Assembly (NCBI GenBank): GCA_031216125.1 | Contig: CM062374.1 | Coordinates: forward strand, 744,001-808,000 | Direction of reading: 5' to 3' | DNA from: Dalbergia cochinchinensis | Taxonomy: Eukaryota > Streptophyta > Magnoliopsida > Fabales > Fabaceae | DNA: 64,000 bases | Shown here: positions 11,060 to 21,089 of the stretch, one piece after another | How positions within the stretch are numbered: position 1 is the first letter of the stretch | Layout: each line of letters begins with the position of its first letter | The notes under the pieces: model-generated | Databases searched by the model: none | Seen by the model: only the letters and a program-made list of their open reading frames with translations | Told to the model about the DNA's origin: nothing | Made by a program: the position numbers and the translations under genes

Positions 11060-12140
11060 GCAGTTTCATAGCATTCCACGTCCTGGGTATGGCCTTTTAG
11101 TCCATTGTGGAGGGTTTATAGGCGTCATTTCCTAGGCTTGCTTCAGCTCGAAACGGGCTATCCTAATTGGGGCCTAGCTTTCCCTTGGCTAGGTGTTTGT
11201 CTACCCTTCTGAGCACAAAGTCCCCTTTCTGGGATTCTCTATTTATAACCTTTCAGTTGTAAAGCCGAGCTACTTTATTTTTAGCTGTCGTACTCTTTAT
11301 GTGGGCCACCTCTCGCTCTTCCTCCAGTAGGTCTAGGTTCCCTCTTTTTGTCGAATCATTCTGGTCTTCCTTGAACTTTTCTCTTCTGAAAGTCGACAGG
11401 CCTACTTCCATCGGGATTACAACTTTTGTCCCGTATGTGAGGTGAAAGGGTGTTTCTTTTGTAACTAACTGAGTGGTTGTGTGGTAGGCCCATAGGATGC
11501 TCTATAGTTCTTCAACCAAATGACCTTTTGCTTGGTCTAAGTGTTTCTTAATTCCCAAGAGGCTAACTTTGTTGGCCGTTTCTGCTTGGCTGTTGTATTG
11601 GGGGTGTTCTACGGAGGCAAATATTTGTTTGATTCCCAAGCGCTCACAAAACCTTTTAAAATTTTTGTCCAAAAATTGAGATCCGTTATCTGTGACTATG
11701 GCATAAGGCAAACCATATCTACAGATTATGTTTTTCCACACGAAAACTTCAACTTTTTGTGTTGTGGTGGTTGACAAGGGCTCCGCTTTGATCTATTTAG
11801 TTAAATAATCAATTGTTATAAGAAGGAATTTGCACTATCTCGTGGCTTGAGGGAATGGGCCTAGAAGGTCCATCCCCCATCTGCAAAATGGCTATTGCAC
11901 ATCCAAACTATGGAGTTCTTCAGGAGATGCCAAACGTATAGAAGTAAGCCTTTGGCACTTGTCGTACTTCTGAACGTATTTCGAACAATCTGCCTTAATT
12001 GTTGGCCAAAAATAACTAGCTCTGATGACCTTCCCAGCGAAAGATCTTGCTCCTATGTGATGTCCACAGACCTTCTCATGTATCTCTGCCATTACGTATT
12101 TTGAGTGCTCTGTGTCTAGGCATTTGAGTAACAGCACTGA
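11060..12140 (-). pseudogene. Integrase part of gypsy pol
   Basis: On the minus strand 12137-11892 gives the zinc-binding N-terminus (HEKVCGHHIGARSFAGKVIR, then CSKYVQKYDKCQRL), an HH-CC arrangement. The catalytic core follows at 11777-11502 with GLPYAIVTDNGSQF (second catalytic Asp) and the GIKQIFASVEHPQYNSQAE block. The usual QANGQAE-like motif reads YNSQAETAN, so Gly is replaced by Ser. Further 5' on the plus strand (11500-11220) the reading contains LDLLEEERE and ARLYN, matching the post-core region of plant gypsy integrases. Frames are interrupted between these parts, so the protein is not made intact. Confidence 0.85.
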
Positions 12141-12172
12141 GAATCCCTGTTTGTATAGCTATCCTTCCATGA

Positions 12173-13023
12173 TCACGTACTAGGCTGAAGATCGGCATAG
12201 TTTCTTAGCAGCCTTGTTGTTGGCCGATACATCACCGGTCGTATTAGGAACTTCTTGATAGAGGTCATCCAGGAATCCCTGTCGGTTGTATTGTGAAAGT
12301 TGGGTGGATGATCATTTGGAGGGCCATCTGAGGTGGTTGGAGTGCCAATGTGAAATACGCCGATTGGCGACACGATTGGGTGTTCGATTGTCTCTTGAAT
12401 AACTGAGCGGTTGTTCCTAAGCCAGCTTGTACTGGCTAACTTTGAAAGAAAATCAGCATGTGAGTTCTGATTCCTCAGAATTTGCTCGATGTGGAATTTG
12501 AGGAAAGTCGTCATTAACTTCTTGACTTGGTCAAGGTATTGCACCAAGATGGGGTCTTTAGCTAGATATTTTCCTTTTACCTGCATTGTTATTTGAAGAG
12601 CCAGATATGTGCGTGAAACTAAATGATAGTCAGGGTATTTATTCTTGTTCAGACAACATCCAGGATGAGTTTTATTGATATTCTTTTGAGAGGAAAAATT
12701 AGAAAGCCAGACTTTTAATGAGACAAAATAAAAGGCTATCAACTAAGCTACATGTTGGTTTATTCATTTAGGCATGTTAAGTTTTAAACCCGAGCACGTG
12801 TCCGGGATACCTGACTTGTGACGATCTGAGAATCGCTTTTGGCAGTGATAGCTAATGCACCCATCTCTTTGGCCAAATAAAGGCCGGCTAGAAGGGTTTC
12901 ATATTCGACTTGGTTGTTGCTTGCTTTGAATCCGAACTTGAAGGACTGTTCTATTGTTATTCCATCCGGCCCTTCTAGAATTATACCTGCTCCACTTCCT
13001 CGTAGATTGGACGCCCCATCCAC
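12173..13023 (-). pseudogene. Archaeal-type RNase H of Tat element (aRNH)
   Basis: The N-terminal half at 13023-12784 reads MDGASNLRGSGAGIILEGPD, then NNQVEYETLLAGLYLAKEMG and AKSDSQIVTSQV. This has the three acidic positions expected (Asp near the start, Glu in EYE, Asp in SDS). The C-terminal half at about 12620-12430 reads FHIEQILRNQN-SHADFLSKLAS, supplying the last conserved Asp. The halves are separated by about 190 bases (12613-12808) with no RNase H similarity, and VSRT-like residues occur on both sides, which suggests an insertion. This domain is additional to the ordinary gypsy RNase H and marks the Tat lineage. Confidence 0.8.
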
Positions 13024-13079
13024 ATAGAGAGTCTATTCCTTGGTTGGAGGCTCGGCCAATCCACACCATTCGTTAATAA

Positions 13080-14513
13080 AGTCTGCCAAAAATTGGGATT
13101 TGATCGAACCTCTGCTTTTGTACAATATCCTGTATTCAGATAGCTCTACAGACCAAGCGATCATGAGACCGGCCAAATCAGGTTTTGCAAGAACTTGCCT
13201 GATCGGCTGGTTGGTCCTGACAATTATCTGGTGACTCTAAAAATAAAGGCGTAATCACCTGCCCGATATTACTAAAACCAATGCCAGCTGTTAATTTTTT
13301 GGTAGCAGGTTTCGAGGCCTTGCAATACCTTGGTGACAAAGTACACCGAAAGTTGTTCTTTCGTTGCCTCTCTTACCAGTACCGAGCTAACTGCTTTGGT
13401 AGATACCAAGAGATAGAGTATTAAAGGTTCTCCTAGGACGAGCTTCGGCAGGATGGGGGAGCTTGAAAGAAATAGCTTAATGTTTTGGAAGGTTGTTTCA
13501 TATTCATCACTCCATTTGAATTACTTCACCGTCCAGATGCAATCAAACAAAGGGGTTGTCTTGTCACCTGATTTAGACATAAAACGGGTTAAGGCTGTCA
13601 CTCGTCCTGCTAGTTACTGAACTTCCTTAACTGTGGTTGGGATTCTCATTTCGATGACAGCCTTCCACTTGTCTGGGTTAGTCTCAATTCCTCTGTGTGT
13701 GATCATAAAGCCCAGAAACTTTCTGGCTTGCACTCCGAATGTACATTTGTTCAGATTTAGACGCATGTTGTGTTTTCTTAGCTCCTCAAAAACTTCCTAA
13801 AGGTCTGTAGTATGATCTCCATTATGACTAGTCATTACGACCATATCGTCCACATATACTTCGATATTTTTGCCAACTTGCTGCTCAAAAACCTTATCCA
13901 TCAATTGTTAATAAGTGGCCCAAGTGTTTTTCAGACCAAAAGGCATCACTCGGTAGCAGTACGTTAGTCCATCTGTCATGAAGGCTGTCTTCTCTTCGTC
14001 TTCTGGATGCATCAGAATTTGGTTGTATCCTGAGTATGCATCCATGAAGCTCAGGAACTCATACCTAGTAAAAGAGTCCACTAGCTTGTCAATGTTTGGA
14101 AGGGGGTATGAGTCCTTGGGGCAAGCTTTATTGAGGTCTATGAAATCAATGCACATCCGCCATGCTCCCTTGCTCTTCTTTTCAGCCAAGACCACATTTG
14201 AAAGCCATGTTGTGTATTTCAGCTCCCTAATGAATGCTACTTTCAAGAGTTTTTCTGTTTCGCTCTTCATGATCCTCTTTTTTTGGTTAGTTAGAATTCG
14301 CTTTTGCTAGGCTACAAGTTTATATCTGGGCATAGCCTTTAATTTTTGGCTCATGAAATTTGCATCAATAGCTGGCATGTCGGCTGGTACCCAGGCAAAC
14401 AAATCCGCATACTCCGTCAGGAGTTGGGTCAGCTTCAACTTCATATCTTGTGGCAGTTCTGTCTTGACTATTACGCTCTGCTCTTCTTTATCTCCAAACT
14501 TGATTTTTTCCAC
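13080..14513 (-). pseudogene. Reverse transcriptase and RNase H of gypsy pol
   Basis: The clearest part is 14270-13908: WRMCIDFIDLNKACPKDSYP, LPNIDKLVDS, FLSFMDAYSGYNQILMHPED, KTAFMTDGLTYCYRVMPFGL. These are RT domains 1-4 of Ty3/gypsy elements. The next block around 13860-13830 contains a YVDDM-like region, read on the minus strand from ATATGGTCGTAATG-like sequence. 14513-14307 gives the upstream linker (LTEYADLFAWVPADMPAID). At about 13500-13270 the connection and first RNase H region is visible (for example KGLET-CYQK). Several stops break the frame. Confidence 0.85.
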
Positions 14514-14699
14514 TTCCCTATCGGGCTAGGGTCCAGTCTTGTAGAAGTCTTAATGTGGATCTAGTTCGGCCATATTAATGTCAGTACAAACTACCTGCTT
14601 TGTGTTAGCATTAGGGTGCTCGGTCTACTTTCTTTTCTTTCCTGTAATGTCGATCAGGGTTTGCCTATGTATTCACAGGCAATCCACATAACATTTCCG

Positions 14700-15110
14700 A
14701 GCCTCTTGCTAGTCTGCGTGGATCACCCCAACTTCTAAGTCAATCAGAAACTTCATTGTGAGGTGGGGGCTTGAAATGATCGCTTTGAGCTTATTAATGG
14801 ATGTCCGGCCGATGATGATGTTGTATGCGCTCTGTTTGTCAGCGATGAGGTATTTTGCCGGGATGGTCTTAACCCCACCAAAGGTGGTTAAAAGTTCTAT
14901 GCTTCCCCTGGGGACGACCTGCTAGTAAAGCCTATCAAACCGCTATAAGAAGCAGAGACGCTTTCTTTAGGCAAGTTAAGCCTTGAAATGGCTTCCATAA
15001 AAATGATGTCAGCCAAGCTTCCCTGGTCAAGCAGAACCCTTCTTACTTCGAAATTGGTGACCATGACCGGGATGACCATCGGATCATCATGATTAGGTTC
15101 TGCCCCTTGA
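14700..15110 (-). pseudogene. Aspartic protease of gypsy pol
   Basis: The minus-strand reading at 15079-14897 is VIPVMVTNFEVRRVLLDQGS followed by ADIIF. The D-Q-G-S motif is the retropepsin active site in the form usual for Tat-type elements. The sequence continues to about 14700 with AYNIIIGRTSINKL-like residues, typical of the region after the flap. A stop near the CTAGTAAAGCC stretch (about 14920) and frame changes show decay. Confidence 0.75.
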
Positions 15111-15655
15111 AGTCTTCGGTCGAGAAAGTGATCAGAACATCCTGTTCGTCTGATCTTGGGAAGCTATGACCTGCACTCATCACGGCTTTTAACCCCCCAT
15201 GTCTCTTCTCCGGGCAGACTTTGATGACCCACCTTTAGCGTAACCATCCACAATCGCATGAATGACACCCCTCACGGACGGGCCTTCATTTCCCATCGGC
15301 GATTTCATCCCAGATCCTCCTGGGCGGTCTTCTTTTGGCTTTCACTCCTCTCTGCCTGGATATCCTGGGAAATATTTGGTTAGCTTGCCGCTTCTGACCA
15401 GGCTCTCCGAGAAGTCCCTGAGAATGTCATATTCGTCGGTTATGTGACTGAAAGCTCGATGATAGTCACAGCGCTTGCGTCGGTCGATGTATCAAGGTTG
15501 AAATCTCGGTGCTTCTGGAAGGGCTAAAATCCTAGTGTTGTAGTCATCACGAAGAATCACATCTTTTGGAGCCTCGAACTGGGCATAGTTCGTGTAGGCC
15601 CGTTGCAGGGCTCGATTTTCAGGGTATCTTTCCCTATTCCTTCTCAGCCTTTGAT

Positions 15656-16260
15656 TCATTTGGAATGAATTCCGAGGTTGACGCCGGGACAGTGTCCCCT
15701 TTTTGCTAGGAGGCGATCCTTGGGCTCCTCCCTGTTTTGCTTGTGACTTCCTGCTCCTTCCTTTACTCGCATGTATTTAGCGGCCCTATTGCAGAGTTCG
15801 TCCAGACTATGAACAGGGTTAATGTCCAGAAACTCGGTGAATGGTCCTAGTTTTAGTGCCCCTACGAAGGTGTACATAGCGACCTTTTGGTCTAGGTCTT
15901 TAATTTGAGTCGTTTCCTTGTTAAATCGACCCATGAAATCCTTTAAAGGTTTACGATCACCCTGAACTAGGCCGTACAGACTTTTGATCGTCTTCTGATG
16001 GGTCTTGCTAGCTGTAAAATAGTTCAAAAAATGATCGATTAAGTCACTAAAACTCATAATAGATCGTAGGGAAAATGATGAGAACCATTACTGAGCGGCA
16101 TCTACAAGGTTAGCAGGGAAGGCTTTGTAGCGAAGAGTGTCGGAATCACTGCATGCTAGCATTGCGTTCTTAAAGGAATCAATGTGGCTTTGGAGGTCGA
16201 ACGTGCCGTCGTAAGGTCGCAGGTGGGTTGCGGTCGGTAGGAGGGCGGGACAGGCTCCAT
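15656..16260 (-). pseudogene. gag of Tat-type element
   Basis: Reading leftward from about 16210: DLQSHIDSFKNAMLACSDSD, then KAFPANLVDAAQ, a stop (TTA on the plus strand at 16088-16090), WFSSFSLRSIMSFSDLIDHF, LVQGDRKPLKDFMGRFN. This is the Retrotrans_gag core (WF-L---SI-SF--L---F, then Q---E-L--F--RF). The open part, 16057-15656, encodes 133 residues. The upstream N-terminal part is compositionally His/Pro-rich in the alternate frame but has no recognisable motif. A zinc knuckle was not seen, as is common in this lineage. Confidence 0.8.
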
Positions 16261-16737
16261 CATGATGAACTTTGTGAATAGATGTCTAAGATGGTTATGG
16301 ATGGCAATTTGTTTGTCGGCTGAGTGATAACTGGGAAAATTGTGGTGTATGTGGCTTGGGTAATGGTGGGTTTGTGTTTCGGTATGTGAGAGAGTGTGGA
16401 GGGTTGAGTGATGTGGTTCGTGAGTTGGAGATCTGTGGAGGTTATGGCTCGTGTACAATGGTTGGGTTTCTAAATGCTCTAGAGAATACTGGGATTCTTC
16501 CTGTCATTCCTCATGTCGTTAGTTCATTACTTTTATTTGTTACTACATGTCCTGAAGAGTTTTCATGATTTGCTCGACAAATAGGGGGCACGTCATTCGT
16601 ACTTCCTCTGTTGTCGTTGGGTTGGGTATTGGTGGTGGTGTTTGGATGTTCCCCTTACTGTGTGTGTTGACCATTGAGACAGGCAAAGAGCGTGCAGTGT
16701 AAGGAGTTTTACAAAGATGGGGAAGGTTTTACCGATT

Positions 16738-16755
16738 CCCCACAGACTGTGCCAA
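16738..16755 (-). other. Primer-binding site of the Tat-type element
   Basis: On the minus strand the sequence next to the LTR end reads TGGCACAGTCTGTGGGGA. The TGGCGCCGTCTGTGGGGA form is common at this place in Tat-type plant elements. It fixes the inner edge of the right LTR at 16759 (TGTTGC on the plus strand). Confidence 0.65.
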
Positions 16756-16758
16756 AAT

Positions 16759-17204
16759 GTTGCTATCTAAGCTCGGGCAATATTAGGTAAGCTTTGGTTT
16801 GAACTGCCTTCCACGTTGTCTCGATTCCCCCTATATCCTTCGTCTAGGGGTCTGTTATCGCCATCAATGCTAGACCGTTTCTGTCTTTGGTGATCGGATA
16901 TTTTCGTTTGAAGAGACATTTCGTATCTTGAGGAACGGGGAGATCCTATGTTACTTTGGGCCTGGTCGCTCGGATGTGGACTTGCTAGGTTGCTAAGGAT
17001 CTGTCGGCTTGGGGGTGAGGCATCCAGGATGGCCCAATGGATGAAGGCCGATTATGGGCTGGTTTTTCTGAAGTTTTGGGGCTGCTTCCTGGGCTGTGAG
17101 GTCGGCATAAGCCCGACCCCTCCACAAGCGCTCCAGGCTCAAAGTCCGAAAGGCTGAAGAGACTAGGATGTTTTTTGTTGGCACGTCCGACCGGTCTACT
17201 CATG
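16759..17204 (-). repeat. 5' LTR remnant of the Tat-type element
   Basis: The remnant starts next to the primer-binding site with TGTTGC (minus strand ends GCAACA). Positions 17076-17200 match 7631-7750. The LTR stops abruptly at about 17204, where AT-rich single-copy-looking DNA begins, so its outer part is deleted. Frames predicted in here (for example 16985-17212 minus) have no homologous domain. Confidence 0.65.
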
Positions 17205-19928
17205 ATTCTCATTATTAGAAATAAAATTGTAGAATTATGTGAATTCTATATTAGAATTTGCACTTCATATCTCTTTTGTAGAAGCATGATTACGGAATTA
17301 AATTTTAATGTAAAAAGAGAAGAATTGTCTTATCAAAGAATTGAGAGTCAATTAACTATAGTCCTCTCATCAAGTTATCAATTCTCAATTCAAAGTTCAT
17401 AAGTTGTTCTTTTACTAAGAAAATTACATAACCCTGAATCTCTAATGTTTTTGAAAAATGATAATATAGACTTGAGTTTATGATGATAAATCTTTCATGT
17501 GACACGATCTCAATGAGCACTTTTGTTTAAATTATATTTGGAATGGTTAATATGTTACCATGTGTAGAATTTATCTTGAACCTAAGACTATACTATCATT
17601 ACTCAACATTTTAACTATGATTTTGATAGTCATATTTTACTACTTATTTACTAATTTTACCATTAGAGCTATCTTCAAGCCAAATAGTATTTTGTTAATC
17701 ATAGTTTAATTAAAAATAAAACTAATGAATTATTATTCAATAGTATTAGTCCTCATGGGGTAATAGTCATTCACTGTGGTTATGGCTTGCTTAATTTGAT
17801 ATACCTGTCGAAGGGTTGTTGGTGGTTTGATCCAAAATAAAATTATTGTCATATAATACAAAATTATTTTAAAAATAAATAAAATTTCTACATGATATAA
17901 AATATATGGATACTACAGAGTCACAAATAAATGGTACTTTATATGCACAATTTTTTCTCTTACTAAGAGATTACCCTTGAACTAATAATTAAAAATAAGG
18001 TGATATAAAGGAAAAAAAAATGTGGAACCTTCCATAAATTCTCTTTTATTAATGTATATACAATGTATTTATTTAAACTTGAAAAAAATTATGATAAAAT
18101 TTATTAATTTCTAATAGATATTATGTTTTTCATATTATGAAAACATAACCAAATTTTATTCTTAAATTTTCTAATAAAAATACTCATGTAGTTATTTTAA
18201 ATTTTCATACATAATTTTAATTAAAAAAATTTAAAAATCGAAGAAGCATATCCGTTTCCTTTTTAATGGCACAATAGCTGTTGCGTACTTATCCGAGAAA
18301 TGGTATTTTAATATTTATATGGGTGTAGATATTTATATAGGTTTTATATAATATGAAAAGAATGATAAAAAAAAATTTAAAAAAACATAAGTAATAAAAT
18401 TTATGCGTATTATAAATAAATGTTTAAATATTTAAAAAAATGTGACATTAAAATAAAAAAAAAAAGCTTGAAACATCTACTCCTTGGCCGGTGATCTGCT
18501 ACTGTGGGCTCTACAAATGAAAAAGGTGTCATTTCATTAAATGCTAGGAAAACTGCATCGATTGTGTTGACTTGCAATTATAAGGGAGTGGGTCCCATTT
18601 ATTTTTGACATGATGTTTACTCAAACTATTTTAATTGGGATTAAAAAACGAAAGCAGGGAATAATTGGCACCCGCCATGGCACCTAAAAAGACAAAAAAA
18701 TTCACGCCACCTGTCTTTTCTAAATTTGCTCTGAGATTGTAAACACGTGATTGACATCATGGCACGCGTCACAAGTTAAATGCCAGGAATTTTCACGGGT
18801 CATACTTTCGTGCTTGTTGCCATCTAGCTTGTTCCCTCCCCTCTTTGGAACTTTTGGATGGTCAGATTCATTCACCGTTAAAAAATAATTAAAAATATTA
18901 TAAATAATAATTAAAATATATCGTATTTCAAAAGTACGAAATTATCCTCACCCAGCCACCCTTTTTCCCTTCCCCGCAGGTTTGTTCATTTTTTCTTTTT
19001 GAGTAAAAAGAAAAATTTGAACACGATTTAGTTGATCAAAATTTAAAACTAAACTTACAGTCAGTCAATATTTTAATAATAAAATACTTTAATTTCTTTG
19101 CGTATTTAATCCCATAAAAATTACTAAAATTACACACATAATCTATTAATAATGTTAAGTGACATATATATTATTTAAAATAAAATAAAATATTAAATAA
19201 TTTATTTTAATAGATAAAATTATATAAAATAAATTATTTAAATTTTTATTATAAATTAAAACATAATCTTTTATATATTTTTACACATCAAAATAAACAT
19301 AATATATCTTAAAATGACTTTATTTTATTTGTATTCAGCATTTCAATGACATGCTATCATTGTAATATACTACTTGTGTAAGTTTGCCAAAAGAACACTA
19401 ATGAAAGTACTAATACGTTCGTTATTTTAAATCTTGAAAAATCACAACATCATTTTTTTGAGGATTAAAATATGAGTTTAATTTTAATACATTGACAGTG
19501 TAAAATAATTTTACATCGTCATTCAATTAAAATATTTAGTTTGGATAACATTTTACGTAATGGTATAAAAATCAACTATTATAAATTATATGGTGTTACA
19601 TGATTAGATAGTCATATAAAAAAATTTATATTATTAATACATGATAATTAAACTTATTAAATATTTGAGTTTAATTGTCACTGATGATGTAAAATATTTT
19701 TACACTGTTAGTCAATAAATAAAAGATAAATAATCCATCATGTATAATTTTTTAAAATTTAAATTTATATTAATTATAAAATAACTTATATGTAAATTTT
19801 TTATTAGTTGATGGTGTAAAAAGATTTTATTATTTAAACCCTAAATATTTTGATAGAAAAATTTTGAGCGACGAGGCAAGGTATTATAGGATAATAGGAT
19901 GTTCACTTTTCTTTTTCGGGGCTCTCAC
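17205..19928. other. AT-rich intergenic DNA upstream of the ZIFL gene
   Basis: No gene is seen. Short blocks containing GACAGTGTAAAATAATTTTAC (about 19493) and GTAAAATATTTTTACACTG (about 19690) are roughly inverted to one another, and resemble small MITE-like sequences. A CACGTG G-box occurs near 18745. The rest is A/T-rich with low complexity. Confidence 0.6.
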
Positions 19929-20528
19929 GTTTGTTCATCCACAACTCATCGGTCTTCAATGCTGGTGGTTGCCATTGCTGCCTTCCCACCTTGAAACACA
20001 ATGCCGCCTCGCATGGTCGCCGGCGATTCAGGTGGCAAAGGCGGGTAGAAGACCATGAAACGGGCAAGCCGAAAGGTTTTGACTTTCACCCACACTCACC
20101 CCCACCATCTACTCGAAAATAATTTAAAAAAATTAAAAAAACTCTCTTCTTTCTTCTCTCCTCTCATGGTGGCCATGGTTATTCATATACAATGAGAGGA
20201 CATCATGCCCTTATCCTTCTCAAGAGCAAGAAGCTCTACAGTCCAGCCATCCCCCCTCTTTTTTTTTTCCAGCATCATAGCTACAGTGCAGAAACAAGAG
20301 AAGAGAAAGGGGAAGGGAGCGTATGTGAACGTGAAGAACGTGGCGATAGTGGGGGCGGCGGTGGGCAGTGGCGCCGGCGGAGGAAGCAGTGATGGCATCA
20401 GCAGCAACAGCGGTTGTAGTGTGAAGATGAGGAAGAAGAAAATTAAGACTTAATAAAGGGATAATTTAGTAATTATACTGTAAGTAGGTAAATAGCATCA
20501 GTGTGTCCTGAAGAGTGGGTGAACAAAC
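19929..20528. mobile_element. Candidate non-autonomous inverted-repeat element
   Basis: GTTTGTTCATCCAC (19929-19942) and GTGGGTGAACAAAC (20515-20528) are inverted copies with one mismatch, enclosing 600 bp that are more GC-rich than their surroundings. Small frames inside (for example 20183-20407 minus) are Pro/Ala or Gly repeats without a domain. No target-site duplication is clear. Confidence 0.35.
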
Positions 20529-21089
20529 TGGATGCCACCCACTTTCGTTACTCGTGGAGCTATTTGTGGCCATGTATATATCTGTATTCATAATATATAA
20601 AATATTATATTAATTCATATTTTATTTATTATTTGATGTAATATAAAATTTATATTTTGTTTAATAATATGGTGTAGAGCTAATTTAAGTAGGATTTACG
20701 TCTCATTAATAGATGGGTGGAATGGAAGTGGGCCAATGGGATTACATGTAGCATCTTTCAACGTGAAAGACCAGCTCTCTTGGCTTTCGTTCCATCCTCA
20801 CTACTAATCTTTTGGTCTCTTCTTCTTCCCCATACCAGAGGAGAGCCGCCTGCAATTATTACTTTTCAGCAGGAACCGTATGTTTTCTTCTCACCTCACT
20901 AAGAATTGGCTTTGTAATTTCCTTCTTGGACCTGTAGAACAACAGCCAAAACCATTGTCTTTCATCTCATATCATCGCATATGTCCTTCTGATTATTCCT
21001 TCTGGACTTTCTGCATTTTGTTTTTTTCAGTTTTTGGCGTGCAGAAGGAGCTGTCGGAAACAAGAAGGTGGTGGGGTTGTGTTACAGAC
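20529..21089 (+). promoter_or_regulatory. Proximal promoter and 5' leader of ZIFL gene
   Basis: TATA-like AT blocks lie at about 20590-20670, and the leader region 20717-21089 is C/T-rich. A candidate leader intron runs 20878-21030 (GTATGTTTTC donor, TTTTTTTCAG acceptor). If it is spliced it removes an in-frame upstream ATG at 20880 that would otherwise add 70 residues. The transcription start cannot be fixed by eye. Confidence 0.4.

Larger units (their letters stand above)
7630..17204 (-). mobile_element. Ty3/gypsy retrotransposon, Tat type, truncated
   Basis: On the minus strand the order is LTR remnant, primer-binding site, gag, protease, reverse transcriptase, RNase H, archaeal-type RNase H, integrase, then a plus-strand extra ORF and the other LTR remnant. 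The second RNase H and the antisense ORF are known hallmarks of the Tat lineage (Grande/Ogre-like). The two LTR remnants overlap only at 7631-7750 and 17076-17200. The left one lacks the part matching 16759-17075 and the right one stops at 17204. All frames carry stops or shifts, so the element cannot move by itself. Because neither end is intact, target-site duplications cannot be read. Confidence 0.9.

Noticed and set aside
16985..17212. Minus-strand 75- and 63-residue frames, also at 7586-7780
   Set aside because: They are translations of the gypsy LTR repeat, not genes.
20183..20453. Proline-rich and glycine-rich short proteins
   Set aside because: Overlapping frames on both strands over a GC-rich, CT-rich patch, without domains.
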